Shown: positions 11,311-27,138, counted from the first letter of the stretch. The stretch is 64,000 nucleotides of DNA from Sisyra terminalis (GCA_958496175.1 OY292280.1:15190001-15254000); one strand, 5' to 3'. The notes: generated from the letters alone by a model not told the origin. A program made the numbers and translations.

Positions 11311-14300
11311 ATGTCGTGGCATCCACAAGAACAGGGTTTGTCGCAAATTATAATGCTCCTGAAGGAATCACAATCTCCAGATACAGCGATTCAACAAATG
11401 GTACATCGAGTATCCTTTTTTTTTAATCATGCAGCAGCTATTCGTGTAATAACTAGCAAAGTATGTCTCATTCAAATATTATTGATTTTTAAATTCGTCA
11501 AATATTTTTGTTGCCATTTCATACTTTTCCAGGAAACACTATTATCTTCCAATTTGTTTGAATTTGTTGATTAATTGATGCGATTTTCTTTATTTATCAA
11601 TCAAATAATTTACGAATTTTGATAAATAATTGAGTGACGCAAGGTGAACCTTTCTATTTTTTAAAAGATCATCCAGTTAGAAATTCAACGTTCTAAGTTG
11701 TCCCTATTTTCAATCATAAAATATACATTTCTATTTATTACTAGTGATATTAATCTTGGGTTTGTTATTTCTTATACAGCACAGCCAACTATTTCATGTA
11801 TTCGAAGATTTTTTCAACCATTTCTTAATATTGTTGAAATATTCTTAAATGGTTGAAACAATCTTCGAATACAGCATCAATGTTAAATTAGCCAATAATG
11901 AAGAAAACGGAAGGGTTCGTTCAGTGTATTTTGACTCTATTAGTAAAATGGAAAATATATTATCAACTTGTTGAAAATGACTGTTTTTCTTAACAAACAA
12001 CTTTAGAAACTTGAAGAATTGAACACATATCCGGATTTTAACAACTACTTAATATTTATTTTATCGAAATTGAAAAATGAAGAGGAACCAACGAGGGCAC
12101 TTAGTGGACTGATTCTGAAGAACAACATTGGTTCACACTATTCAAAACTAATGCCAGAGGTGATCGATTTTGTTAAAGCGGAATGTTTGCTATCGGTGGG
12201 AGATCCTTCAGGATTAATTCGGGCTACTGTTGGGATTCTAATAACAACAATCGCTAGTCATGGAGATTTGTCCACTTGGCCGGAATTGTTGCCAGCGCTA
12301 TGCCGAATGATCGACTCGAACAACTACGATGAGGTGGAAGGTGCTTTTGGTGCTTTGCAAAAAATTTGTGAGGATTCTGCCGAAATTCTCGACAGTGATA
12401 CGTTGAATCGACCACTTGATTATCTCATTCCCAAATTTCTACAATATTTTCATCATTCGAGTCCGAAAATTCGCTCATATGCCATTGGATGCGTTAGTCA
12501 ATTTATTATCAATCGAACGCAAGCGTTATTAACTCATATGGATCAATTTATTGAAGTAAGCATTACTTAAAATACTCCCACGCATTTCAAATATCTTTCA
12601 TCAACTTGAAACGTCTTATGATACTTAAAATACTTTTTCGAAACATTTTTTACAAAAATTGAATTTCATACCACTATGGGTGGTATTTTACAATCGTGTT
12701 TTTAGTTCTATATCTTTCTTTTTTTTTTTTTTTTTCTTAGAATTTGAAGTACTTACTTCACTGATTATTTTCTCCGAAAATTAGCTAAGTCCTCCGTTTG
12801 TTTTTATTTAAACAAGTTTTTATTTGTTATTTGACCAAGTTCTTAAAGTATGAATTTAGTTCATTTTAAAATAGATTTAAAAATGTCAGACAAATATGGA
12901 AAAAATATCAAAATACAGACCCTTTCTTTGAACTGTTTAAACAATATATTATGTAATATATTGTGATCTAATTTATGTGATACAATTTATAAAATTAAAC
13001 ACAAATTAGAACAAAAGTTGAAAGAAAATATATTTATGACGTATTGCCGCAGATACGTATTTCGAGTGGCAAGCAGTCTTCCTTTAGCATTAAACATTTG
13101 CACTCTATTGTTTTGTCTTATTTTTGATTATTTCTCATCCATGAACCATTTAAAAGTAACACGTCTAATGGGTTTGCTATTAATATTGAGTGTCTAATGT
13201 GATATTTTTGTTATCTAGAAATTGTTTACACTTTCAAACGACGAGAATCCAGAAGTTCGCAAAAATATTTGCCGTGCCATTGTAATGCTGTTGGAAGTTC
13301 ATGTGGAACGCTTAATTCCACATATGAGTTATATTGTCGACTACATGCTTCGTCGCACCCAAGATAATGACGACAATGTCGCCTTGGACGCTTGCGAATT
13401 TTGGCTATCACTTGCCGAACAACCGATTGGCAAAACGTGTCTAGCTCCTTACTTAAGTCTATTGGTTCCCGTTCTAGTTAGTGGCATGAAATATTCTAGT
13501 CTCGATATAATTTTGTTGAAAGGAGATGTAGAGGAAGACGCGATGATTCCTGATCGTGACGAAGATATCAGACCTCGTTTTCACAAAGCAAAAATGCATA
13601 GTTTAAAACATAACGAAGACGATGACAATTTAGACTTTGATGATGATGATGATGATGACGGCGATGACAATTCACCTCTACCCGATTGGAATTTGCGAAA
13701 ATGTAGTGCTGCAGCCCTAGATGTTATGGCCAATGTATTTAAAGACGAACTTCTAACTGTTTTGTTTCCAATTTTAAATGAAACCCTTTTCCATCAAGAC
13801 TGGGACGTGAAAGAGTCAGGAATTTTAGCTCTAGGAGCCATAGCCGAAGGCTGTATGAATGGAATGGTTAATCACTTACCGGAATTAATTCCGTTTTTAA
13901 TGATTTGTGCAAACGATAAAAAAGCCTTAGTCAGAGCTATCACTTGTTGGACATTAAGCCGCTATGCTAGTTGGGTTGTTACTCAACCGCACGAACTTTA
14001 CTTTAAACCATTAATGACAGAATTACTAAAGCGGATTTTGGATTCGAACAAACGTGTGCAAGAAGCCGCATGCTCGGCGTTTGCAACCCTCGAAGAAGAA
14101 GCATGCACTGAACTAGTACCATACTTGCCATTCATTCTAGAAACCCTCGTGTTCGCTTTTACTAAATACCAGCACAAAAATTTGCTCATTCTCTACGATG
14201 CTATCGGCACTCTTGCTGATTCTGTAGGACACCACTTAAATAAACCGGAATATATAAACACATTGATGCCACCGCTTATTAAAAAGTGGAATATGTTGAA

Positions 14301-17300
14301 AGATGAAGATAAAGACTTATTTCCTTTGTTGGAATGTTTATCGAGCGTCGCAACGGCATTACAATCAGGCTTTTTGCCCTACTGTGAACCGGTTTATAGA
14401 CGTTGTGTTTCACTTGTTGAGCAAACTTTGAACCAACAAATTGCTAACACCCAGAACCCGGAACAGTTTGACGTGCCGGATAAAGAGTTTTTGATCGTCG
14501 CGTTGGATTTGCTTTCTGGATTGGCTGAGGGTCTTGATAGTCACATGGAAAAATTAGTTGCAAATAGTAACATAATGGTGCTTTTATATTCATGTATGCA
14601 AGACCCATTACCAGAGGTACGACAGTCTTCTTTCGCATTGCTAGGAGATTTGTCCAAAGCATGTTTCCAACACGTTCATCCTTGCATTCCCGATTTTATG
14701 CCAATACTAGGACAGAATTTAAATCCTGAATATATATCTGTGTGCAACAATGCCACGTGGACTATTGGAGAAATTTGCGTGAAATTAGGTAACTATTTTT
14801 TTTTTTTGTTTTCTTAAGATCGCATGTGTTTTTTCGTTGGCTGGCGACGTACTCTCATGATGATTGCAATATCTCAAACGAAATTTCAAAACTTTAACAC
14901 TGATTTATTTCATACTAACTTTATTTATATATCTAACATTTTCCTTTTTAATTTCAGGTGCTGATATGAAATCTTACGTATCCCTTGTTCTTAACCAGTT
15001 AATTGAGATTATTAATCGACCAAACACTCCCAAAACGCTTCTAGAAAATACAGGTGTGTATAAACATTTTCAGGAAATGGCTAGCTAGTAGATTTTCTTT
15101 AAAAAAAAATGTGTTTATATTGATGCTTTTTAATACAAATATTAAAGACTTGTGTGATTTTTTAATTAACATTCAGTGCACTGATTAATTTACTTTTTTT
15201 CTGGTGAAATTGTTTTTCTTGAGAAAAATGATTGTTCCAGGAAAATGATCAAATGACTATTTATCGCTTTATGTAGCAAATTTGATCAGTTGGATGCAAT
15301 TTTATAATCACTATTGTCACGAATATTATTGTTTATATTATATAAGTATGTATTTTTTTATAACTTTAATTTATTTTAGTTTTCTCAGGGTGGCGTAGTT
15401 TGGTATGATTTCATTCTTCACACGTGAAAATGTAAAAACTAGGTACCTACTTAATTTTCTCATTTTTTTTTTATAAAAATATATTTATAGTTGGCAAAGT
15501 TTAAATTTTTGACTAATATGTCGTTAGAACTTCTAGCTACAGCGACAAATCTGTAGTATTGTATGAAAATTCATATGCAAATTATAATGGTTTATTCAAT
15601 GTTTTTTTACCAGTTTTTTTATTCTTTGGTACATCAGGTAGTTCATTTTCCACATGAAATTCATATATTGACCATATTTTTTATTAGATTTTCCATCTCT
15701 TACGAAACATTGAAACTGTTGTAATTTTCTGTATTTTCTCAAAAATACGATTTTTACATCTAAAAAGCGTGTGTATCTCACAAACTATTAGTTTGAATGA
15801 AAAAATAATTATCACTCTTTGCTAATTAATAATATCAAGATTTAGTAGTAGTACTTGATGTTTTATGCTATATTAGGGATGTCATATACCCACCAATATA
15901 AAATCCGAACCGTGATTTCATGTGATATTTGAATTCTAGTCCAAGGCCGTGGTCAAATTGCACAGAGCCAAAGTATATCAACCTTTTTAAAAACAATTTT
16001 TTTTTTCAAAAAATTTTTAGGAGAGATTTTATGTTTAAAAATACTAGTGGACATTTTTTTGTTGTACAATTCTGATTTGAAGCAGTACACAAAAACTTCA
16101 TTGATAAAAACTTCAATTATCTGGAGTATATAAATAATATTTCGAGTCATGAAAAAATATATTAAATTGTTTGGAAAACCAAGATTTGAGATCGTTAGCA
16201 AGTCATATGAATTTTTAATTTCTTGCTGGTACGTGTGAATGGCTAAAACTTAGCTCTTTTTAAAAAAAAATTTTGAATATATTGCTGTGGTCAAATCGTA
16301 CAAATAAAAAAAATAACTAATAAACTAAGGGATATTATACTGCATACCCAGATTACATCCTTTTGAAACCATTATACAAGTACTTACACCTTCCTTTTCG
16401 TTCTTGATTTAAATCGCATTTTCTTTTTATAATATCAACTTTGTATAAACAACAAAAGAAATGAGAAAATTAATTCATGGAACTTAAAAAAGGTTCCAAA
16501 AGCCAAATTTAGAAGACTGCGAGTATTTTTAATGTTTTTGTTTTCAGAATCAAATAAAAACATCAATATTTTTAAATAGTAACGAAAAATATTTAGAAAA
16601 TATTAATAAAGTTCATATTTTTGCCATTTTTATTAGTTATTATAAATAATTACTGGTTTATTTTGAAAGTGATGTAATTTAATTTTAGGAAAATAAGACA
16701 AGACCTGAAATTTCCATATGAAAATTGTTGGCAAAATCTAAAATAAGAACCTTACCTTTTTACTTGCTATTGATTTTTACTCTTCTTACTTGAAGACCAA
16801 TAGCTAAAGCATAAATGTTCATAACTTAATTCACTTTCAAAATAAACGTTTTAATTAAGGAACTGTAATATCATCGTTGTTTTAAAATGATATTATTCAC
16901 TACAAAATGGCATTTGGGCATCATTTTACGAACTGTTTAGTTTCTTTGTACAAAAACGTTTGCTTTATTTTTTATTTATTCATCCATATTTAATGTTAAC
17001 TAAATTAAATGCTTAACTTTATTTGAAAAAAATACGTTTGATTTATTTTGATAATTTTGTTTTCACCACAAAATGGAGGCAGTTGACGCCATTTTGTAAT
17101 GGCATCAACCGAACGGTGTATATTGTACAAGCGCTGAATTGCTTTGCTGTTTTGTAGAGGAATCATTTTTTACTTTATTATAATTATTATTATTGATTTT
17201 AGGTTAATTGTTTTTTCATTATGTGTTTCTGAGTTGAGTTTGTTTGTTTCTGTTTTGTTCTCGGTCGTCTTCCATTCAAAAACACCCACACAATCTTCCG

Positions 17301-20300
17301 TGTCTGTAGCGATTACAATTGGCCGTCTAGGTTATGTTTGTCCCTATGAAGTTGCGCCCGTTTTACAGCAGTTTGTGCGACAGTGGTCTGTAATTTTTAT
17401 TTTTTTTTTTTTATTTTAGTTACTAAATCGAGGAAACAATCCTCCTCCCAGATCTTTGCATGCTACTTTTTTCTTTTAATGTGGACACGTCTTTTCTTTT
17501 TTTTTATGCCAAATAGATATAAAAATCTTAACGACCATATGAGCCGCTTCAAGCCAGCCAAAGTGTTGCAAATCATAAATTTGAATTTTCCGCTTTCATT
17601 AGCTGAAACAGATTCCTTGGGTAATGAACTGTTTGCTGGAAAAGCCATGTAAATCAAAGCTTCATTCTTATATTTATATTTTCTTTAATTATTTAGATAA
17701 AAGTTGTTATATCTCCGAATAGCAGTAATGTGACATACACCACTTCGGCTTTAAGCGGCTCATATGTAATACAGATTGCAAATTTATCCAAAAAGATAAA
17801 TTCTTATCTTGAACAGTTTACACATAAATATGTATAATGACTATGTTATCCTAAATTGTTAACAGTGCTATTTTTATATTAACTCCCTAAGTGATACCGC
17901 TATTCAAATATTAACTCCGGAGCTTAAACTTATTTAGCCAACTAACTACCCAACTCCGTTTGCAAAAACCAACTTCTATATTTTGTTACTTCCCTTCAAT
18001 TCAGGCCTTACGAGTTCATCTTATTATTCTGGAAACTTATTGGCGTATTTGCGTCTTTAGTTGGACACTTGTGCAGTTTAGATTTATAATGGGAGTCCTC
18101 CTTATTTTCAGCCCTTACGTGCAACAAAAATAATCGTCGTTATGCGTTTTTGTAATCGGACAAAACAGAACTGCGGAACAGAACAGGTTTGAATAGAATA
18201 TAAAAAAGAACAATGACAGAATAGAACCTAATCGAAAAGGATGTTTCTATTCTATTTGTATATTCTTTTTAACTTAAATATTCGATTTTAAAACACCGAT
18301 GAGAAATTGAAAAATAATATAAATAATAAATTTGAATGTGATCTATTATTTTAGAACATCTATTTGCATTTTTCTATTTGATTTGTTATTTATTTTTCTA
18401 CTTAGATAACAATTAGAAGCGTATCTGCATTTCTATATGGTAGATGTTGTTGAGCACATATCAACCACTGAAAAACAAATAACAACTGTTTGGAATTAAT
18501 TGATTAAATTACCTTCAATAAATGAAACATGTATATGTCGCTACTGGAGCACTTGCTTCAGATGAACAAACGAATGGGCAAAAACAATTTTGAAAAATCA
18601 AAAGTTGGGGGCTAACCTTAGGGGGTCGATTTTTAGTTGAATATTTCTTTGTACTTTGAATAAAGAACTAATGATTACTGTGGTATCAAATTAAAATTTA
18701 ATAATGTCATAGTTTTTCTTGGCCTGTTTTAACTTTCCGAAATATATTCAATACTTTAATTTCTCTGCTAGCAAACATCATGCTCTAACTAAAAAAATCT
18801 ACCGAACAAATTTTATAATTTTATTAAAATGTAATTTTAAAAGTTTAGTAGTGAATCATTTATCTCTAGTATTGTTTCGATGAACTTTTGTTATGACCTT
18901 GTTTCCTTTCTGTAATTGTTCTGTTCTGTATTGTTAGTCTTTTCTTCAGGTATCTTTTGTTCGGTCTAGTTCTGTTTTGTCGTTTATTTATTTTTTTTTG
19001 CTAATCAAAAAAAAAAAAAAAAATCCCGATTGTATTTTCTTTATACGTGTTCATGTTAAAATTCACTATTGAAAAGAATTCCTTTACATTTCCAATTATC
19101 TGGAAAACAATTTCTCGATTTAGATTTTCCATGAATTGAACATTTTTTATTTGATATAATTGCATGTGAATGTTTTTCATTTTGCAAATTTCAGTCTTAA
19201 CCACTTTTTAATTAAGCCGGATTGACACGCAATAGTTCGATAGCTAGCAATTTTTGTATAGTAAGTTTAAAAATGATATTTATTATTCATTACTATTATA
19301 AAACATACAAGGAAAATCGATTCTTATCAAATCATTATGTAGTAATATGGTTAACTCCAATAACAAATTTCATACTATTTTGTTTAACATATTATTTTGT
19401 TTTAAAATATTTACATGAGAATAGTATTACAATCCGATTGAAAATTTGATGCCAATTTTTCAACAAAACTACTTTTGAGGTCTTGAAATCCTGTGATACT
19501 AAATAAAAATTAATTTTCGAAATCACATAGTTCCTAAGTTTTATTATTCAAATATAATGTCTCTAGTAACACATTAATAAATATTTGATTTATTATTTCC
19601 GAGTCACAATTACATAACACGTCGTAATGAAGAAAGAAATTGAGTCATAGGACATACATTATTATTTATTAGTACATTAAAACCTATTAAATTTGAAGTG
19701 GAAATGAAACAAAAATAATCATTTTTAAACATACTATAATAAACATGGGTTCTGTTTGCCGTTAGTTTCTAAATTTGAACTTATAAGCTTTATTAAAGCT
19801 TATTTGAAAATGCACAGAAAATATTTTAAGTAATTTAGAACTTTGATTCAATTTAAAGCTTTCAAAAATTAGTTTTATTACTGGTTGAGTCCGTAAATTT
19901 TATAGTAAATGTCAAATCAATTTGTAACATTATATAATTATTGTAAAATAAATTAATAACTCTAATTTCATTTCAAAAGTTGTACTATTTTCGGTATGTT
20001 TTTTATTAAAAGTTGTAATTTTTTTGACTATTTGTATATAAACATTTGGTAGGCGGTAGACGGCAGGTCATTGTCTGCAATATTTTTCATTAAGAGAACT
20101 CTTCAATTCTTAATAGAAACTGTACCTAGTGGTATTCTTAATTATGATTGATTTAACTAGATAATTTTTATATGAAATCAAATTTATTTCGTTTATTTCT
20201 TTCAAATCTATATTGTGTTAACCCGGCTTTCGATCAGGAATTGATCTATTGGCAAAACGATATGATTTATTATTAATTTTTTTAATTATCTTTTATATTT

Positions 20301-22171
20301 TAAAATGCATTTAGGCAACATTTCATCATTTTAAATACGTTTGGTATCCAACAAAGATAAGACAAAAAGAATCCAATCTCAACATTCAAAAACTAAAATC
20401 GGCGTAATAATGAATTGGAAGCAGTACTACTCACGTAACTGAAACAGTACAAAATTGCTGAGTTCTGAGTTTGAACATTTTTAATTTTCCTATCTTTCAG
20501 TTCTTCAAAAATTGGTTTTATTTTTGGAATGTTGAATTCTACCCTAATTTTATCAAAAATTATTACTTGCAAATTAATATGTTCAACTTGGCATAGGCTA
20601 AAAGTTTTTGTGCACATAAATTTAATATAAAGATTGCTTGTAATGACAATACAGAGTATAATTGAGATTTTCTCATTTAGTAAGAAGACTTACGTGCTTC
20701 GCATGTATCAGTTTTATTTTATAAATACGTAAGTAAGGAACTTTTAAACCATGCAATACATGAGTTGTGCATAAGCACAAGGGGTTATTAAACATTTGGT
20801 CACCTCATACAGTGTCATCGAGAAACCTCGGTTCTTTTGTTGTCTGTTGTCGATATTTCAACATCATTACATCAAATTAATCTTTACACTATATATATAT
20901 ATATATATATATATCGACAGAGCTGTACAAAAAAAGTATCTCAGTGATTTGAAAGTAACTTAAATACTTTAACTAGTGGTACGATTTCGCACATTTTTCA
21001 ACTTGTTCAAGGTAATCTTCCGAAAAATAAGTGTGCCAAGTTTGATCAAGATCGATTGACAATATATAAGTTTCTTAACCAACGGTATTTTTCGAACCTA
21101 TTCAACCAATTTATTTTTGTAATGGAAAAACAGGTGAAAATCTCACCATAAGAACAAATACAATAGTTTCTATAAAATCTAAAAAAAATGTATCTCTTTC
21201 AAAGGTAAAACAAAACGTGACATATAATCTCTCAGTATCTAAGATACTTTTTTTATAATATAGGTACCTACAATTTCCTTGTACCAAAAAAAAAAGATGA
21301 AAAAGAAAAAAAAAAATTAAGATACAGTAATTGAAATACTTGAGAGTATCTAAGATTTTTTTCACTGTTCTGATCTTAAATTATCGAAAATTATTTCGAT
21401 GATCTATTGTACGGTATGATAATTACACAAACTCGCAAATTGTTGAAAAAAAATAAACAATAGTTGTAGCTTAAAAACAAGTTTAATAGCTACAGTGTGG
21501 CGCTTAGGAATACAAAACGACTATGATTTGATTGTGAATGAAAGAAATTGTAAAACGATGACTAAGTATGCATCATTATTGAAATGCTCTAAACATCTAT
21601 AATGTGTTGTATATATTGCTATAGATCTTACAGACTTAGAAATCTGTAACTAATAATATAACTTTATTTATAGTGTGTCGTGAAATTTCTTTTGCATTCG
21701 TCAGGTTGAACATATTTAATTGTCACTGTAATAGGAGAAAGTATTGAAAGGGACAAATGTAGTATTTTAGTTTTACATTTGTTGAAAGTGTTTTATTCTT
21801 TGTTTCCGTTTCTACAAATCAGGTGCACTTCGTTGAGAAATATTCGAGATAACGACGAGAAAGATTGCGCTTTTCGTGGTATGTGTCACATGATCTCAGT
21901 TAATCCGGCCGGCATTGTCGAACATTTTCTCTCATTTTGTGACGCCGTCGGATCTTGGAGTCAACCAAAAGACGATCTTCAAGAAATGATTATTAAGGTA
22001 AGCGTTATTCAATGGATTGCTTTTATTTCAATCCCTAATTGTGTGATGATATATTCCTTATAGATATTACATGGATTTAAGAACCAAGTGGGAGACGAAA
22101 CGTGGAAATCATTTAGTCAACAATTTCCGCCAACTTTAGGGGAGCGATTAATGACCATGTATGGAGTTTAA
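11311..22171 (+). CDS. Tnpo: Transportin-1 (importin beta-2/karyopherin beta-2), seven exons
   Basis: The exons are 11311-11409, 12007-12555, 13219-14788, 14958-15053, 17310-17385, 21823-21997 and 22064-22171. They total 2673 nt, an exact 891 codons (890 aa), the same size as human TNPO1. All junctions are GT-AG and phase-consistent; for example exon 5 ends CAGTG and exon 6 begins G to rebuild the Trp codon. The product is a solenoid of about 20 HEAT repeats carrying near-identical stretches such as [19 protein letters not shown] and [14 protein letters not shown]. The acidic H8 loop (about residues 315-370, with a run of Asp) is present; in the family RanGTP uses this loop to eject cargo. 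Transportin carries PY-NLS proteins such as hnRNPs through the nuclear pore. Introns 4 (2.3 kb) and 5 (4.4 kb) are long and AT-rich with no inserted gene recognised. The start at 11311 gives the expected N-terminus [19 protein letters not shown]. Confidence 0.97.
11797..11873. repeat. 27-bp inverted repeat (hairpin) in Transportin intron 1
   Basis: The arm 11797-11823, beginning TGTATTCGAAGATT, is mirrored at 11847-11873 with one mismatch, separated by a 23-nt spacer. It could be a MITE remnant or an intronic hairpin. Confidence 0.75.
20891..20914. repeat. (AT)n microsatellite in Transportin intron 5
   Basis: Twelve AT dinucleotide units in a row. Confidence 0.95.
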
Positions 22172-22404
22172 ATTCGTACATTTATCAATATGCATCAGAA
22201 GTCGTTTTACTTTAGTTTCGGCATTTCAAGTGTCCAAATCATTTTTTTTCCTATGAAGATCATATTTTGATCAGAACATTTCACACCGAATTTGAATAGT
22301 CAGATCATTTTTCTGTGATATTTTTTTTCCATCCTTTCGCTATGCTTAGTTAATTTCTTGCAAGTTCAGTTAATGCGACTTATTCAGACTTTTTAATCAT
22401 ATTT

Positions 22405-22410
22405 AATAAA
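22405..22410 (+). terminator. Candidate poly(A) signal of Transportin
   Basis: AATAAA lies 234 nt after the Transportin stop codon, in a T-rich 3' flank. Confidence 0.6.
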
Positions 22411-25400
22411 GAAACCAGAAAAACTAAAGACAAATATTAAAACGTTTAGGCGAATCACTTTTATTTAACAAATTTGTCAGTTTACTGATAGTTGAATTTA
22501 TCTGATAGTAGCATTTAGTTATAGTTTTACATTTGAATCATATTGTATTGTCTGATTTTAAAAGATTACTAATTTTTTTAAGAGTAGCAATTTTATGACT
22601 GTTGTCCGCGTACCACTGATAATGTACAAAATTGTGGATAGTATGTGTATAACAATTATGGAAGGAAGTAAAGTATTACGTAAACAAATCCTAATACCGG
22701 CAACAGAATCAAGAAGTAATCTATATGTATGCAATCTACGCATTGCTATTGTTGACCTTATCCAAGATAGCCTTCACACATAGATCACATTCACGCTTCT
22801 CGGCCTGAGTCTCGAGGTACTATGTCACTAATTGTTTGTATACATTTAGAATAACACTATTCTACAAGAAAACAATGACAAATGGCTTTGTGATGAAATT
22901 TGTTTTATAATTTTTCGATTCATATAAACTGTAAACTTTGCTTTGCGCTAGTTTTCATACTACTAGAGTCCTCTTTTCAGTTATCGTAGACATATTGAAC
23001 GTTCCCACTTTCTTTGCAACGATGATCTCAATACATTAATTCAATTTGAATTGCCAGGTGGTTTTTTACTGTATGCTTAATATTGCCGGCCACTTGTATG
23101 TAAATCTGGTGGTATTGTCTATTTGTCATGAGGGTGTTGTCAGCTACAAATTTCATATTTGGTTTTGTGATAACTGAAAGCAACAAACTAGTGACGAATT
23201 TCGCCTTGTTCTACTGTTCGTTATCACACATTATGAACCGCAATGATTAGCACAATATACTTGTTTAGGCAACCCGCGATGCCATGCAATGCTCACTTGC
23301 CGATAGAGATAGCAAAAGCAATCTTCCCAATCGAATAGGAACATGGGGTAATGATTTATTGTCAGCTGTCCGTGCTGGTTGTATTTGTCTTTCATTAGAA
23401 GGGACTGAGCAGCACATTTTCAATTATCCAGTTAACCAGTCAGCAATAAATTAAAGCATTAGCTTGAACCATTTGTTAGTTGATATGCCATCATAGCTGT
23501 GCTAGCTTATACTTACTCCATTTCACTTCAACGTGTGCAAATCCTAGTAGTAAATATAATAAACTACACTTGGTAGTTATGTAGCTCAGAATATACGAAA
23601 TTCAGATTGGATCTAACAGATATAGATTAGTGTTTTTTATTTGAATATTGGGGTTTGCCTGTAACATATACAAAATGGTTCAGTATGACTTTAAACTCGA
23701 CTATCAGCATATTCAAAATGAAATCAGGAACAATTCGAAAGCAGTTTTTCGCCAAATCAAATATGAAATCGCCTCCACTGTTTTTCAATTGATTGATTCA
23801 TACCATATCCATACTATCCATATTAAGTTCAATTATTTTTTGGTTCAATTCTCGCAAAAAACTGATCTTGAATGTTTTGCATACCTTTTTTGAATAAGTA
23901 GTTGAAATAGTCGAACATTGTAAACTTAAAAAGGCTAAAAATTCAGACTATGTTGAGATTTTTTGTAGTACAAATGTTGTATAAAATGTTAACAATCAAA
24001 CTGAAAACAAAAATAATATAATCAAGGATGAAACTTGGTTAGAAAATTTGGGGATATTTTCTAAATTATTTTTGATTTTCATAAAACACTCAAACTTAGT
24101 CATTTCTTAACGCTTAAAAAGTTATATGTTCCTCCTTTTTAGAGGAAATATTCTCAAACTAAAAACTGAATAAATCAAGCGAAATTCACTTTTAATTTTT
24201 TTACAGTTGTTATTGGACAAATTAACAGTTACATTGAAAATTGTTAATTTAGTAAATGAGATTTGTATTGTTTGTCTTTGTGTATCATATAATTCACGCA
24301 ACCATGCAATACTTGGGCATGCGCACGAATTAGAAAAAAACGTTTATACAAAAATTCTAGTATGCGTTAATTGTATGGAGATGTAATATAGAGTCATGTT
24401 TTACTTTTTTCATTTCGTAATTGATTCGGAGATCCTATCATTTAACAACTGTTATTTCCCTTCAACCAATACGATCGATATAGTTGTAGTCAGATTCAGA
24501 GGGCAACAATGAAGAGATGCACATCCCATGCTACATGCATGATCAACTTAGGTAGAAAGTGATAGAATCTCCGCTATTTGACATGATTAGTTAGGGCCAT
24601 TGGTTATACACAATTTGACCACTCTATATTACATATTGGTGATCAATTGTAGATTATAAAAAGAAAACAAAAACTCAAAATATCTTTGACATTTTTATGA
24701 AAATCTTTAATTCAACCAAAAAATATTTCTTTTATTAATATTTATTTCCTTTGATTGGTCTAATATATGTGGTATAAAATTAACAGTGAACTAAGGAAAT
24801 TCAGTTTTGAAATTGTAAATTTTAATCAGTAACTAATATTTTAATTATTTAATATTAATTTAGTTAAAATTAAACATATACATTAGTAACACTTAAGTAG
24901 TGATTTTTTTTACCAAGAAAATAATTTTTCCGACTTAAAATAATATAAAGGTAAAATTTGTCTATAAATTTGTTTTTGTTTCAATATTTTCTAGAAGTTA
25001 GTGTCTCTTTTTTTTTTTTGTATAATTGAAACTAAAAACAATCAAAGAGAATATCTGATTTAGTGGCACTTAATAACTTGAAAAAAGTAGAAATTAGGAA
25101 AACTAATTATTCAGTATTCTCTTGGTAGATGCACTTCACTGTGTAAATATTGAAACAATTCAAAAATTCAGTAAATGCCACGCAAAGCAATAGAAAGTTA
25201 TGTAGAATTGATTAATGATTCGGACGTTTTGGATGTTTTATTTATTTTTTTTTTTGAAAATTTCTATTGCCCAGCCTGAACCTTTATTAAGTATATAAAC
25301 TTGAAGGAAAAATTTATTAAAAATACATACTGCAAATAAGACGATGTACGCCACTGACTTGACATGCACACTTGATGAGTTGAGCATCGTTCAAGGTCAC

Positions 25401-27092
25401 GGTGAGCCTTTTCTTATTAAATGTGAATTTTATCGAAGATATGTAGTATTTTTGTAATCGTTAAAGGCTATTCTAATAATCGATAATTTAAATACCTATA
25501 AATGATCCTACCTAAAGAGGACTTCTGATAATACTCCCCTCTTGTCTGACGAAAATATAGTGTTTAATTTGAATAAATCAACACTAATTGATAATTTGAC
25601 ACGCACAATTTGGCGGGAAAACATTCACAACATTTCTAAATTCTTTTTGAAAATTTAACATATTGATTACATAGAGACAACCGTGTAAGTGATCAATGAA
25701 TTACACGTATTTTTTTAACAGATTGTAAGTTAGATGTTATAAGCGAAATATAGATTTTTATTGATAGACTGCATTAACCACTGGTGGGTTATAGTATTTT
25801 TATTTTTTCTTAGAATTTCAAACAATAACTTAGTTTATAAATAACTTCATTATTAAATAGCACAAATTTTAAATCTAGGATACTACGAATCTGCTCCCAA
25901 AATAGTGACAGGAATCTGACAGCCATCGTTATTATATGCTTACCGGAGTTACCATCAAAATAAAAAAAATAATATTTTTTGCTACTAAATTGATTGTACA
26001 GTTTAAATCAAAAGAAATTATATCCACAAGTTACTCTTATGGAAAATGTATGTCAGAGTGCGATATGCAACATCCTAATGTTAACATTAACAGCTTAAAT
26101 TTAAACAGGCGCTACTTCCCATATGAACTTCATATTCTGTGCTGCTAACGTTCTTATCTTTATATGGACATTTATTACCACCCCCACCCCCCCACCCCCA
26201 GTACGGGAAGAGTAAATCAAAAATGTTCATATTGTGTTATAAAGGATGTTTCAAGTTGCGCGATATAACACATCACTTTCATTAATTCAACGTTTCTATC
26301 ATATAATTAGAAAACATTTGATTTGTATTGCAGTAGTAATAATATCTGGCAAGTAGTCAAATAATTCAAGCTCTATCTCACCAATAACACAAATAAGTTC
26401 ATCCTTTAGGTACTTCACGACAAATTGACTGAATTATTCTTATAAGTCTGGCCATTTATGTCATCTCTTTTATGTTCCTAAAACACGCGCAATTTCAAAC
26501 ATTCATTATAGGTGAATTGTTTATTTTGAAATTGATATAATTCAGTGTTAAATTATAAATAAGTATCTCATAAATAACTATTGAACAAGTTGGGCAATAC
26601 ATTTAGAAATTTGGATTCAGGGAGGATTTCTTATTTCACAAGAAATTCTTCCCTACTTCTCAGTATTAATCCACAGAAATCAGTGCTTTTTGTATACTTA
26701 GTAATTGTTTTAATGCTGATTATATTAGCCCAAACATTAACCGTGGATCATAAAAAAAAGGTGTTTCAGATTTTCGACGAGCAAAATACCATTTTCCCTG
26801 TAATTACCTGTTATGCTTTTTTAGCGAGCATCCATATCAAACTTTGTTTCTGATAGCCATATCTCTTAGAGCTTTTTTTGCATTTCCACGATCTACCTGG
26901 AGTTAACCAGTGGTCCCTCTAGAGTCTAAAGAATAGGATCCTACAACCTGTGGAATCTTTATCTTGGTTTTTACCAAACAGTATAAATAGTTTAGTCTTT
27001 CCTTAAAAAAAAAAATTCTCTAAAATCTTGTGAATGTTATACTAAAAAGTTTTACTGTTATGTCTATTTTCTTCTTATTAAGTACCGATAAT

Positions 27093-27096
<4 letters not shown>

Positions 27097-27138
<42 letters not shown>
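27097..27138. repeat. (AT)n microsatellite
   Basis: About 21 AT units without interruption. Confidence 0.95.

Noticed and set aside
17383..17652. Forward frame in Transportin intron 5
   Set aside because: Starts in the poly-T tract after the exon 5 donor and shows no family; intronic chance frame.
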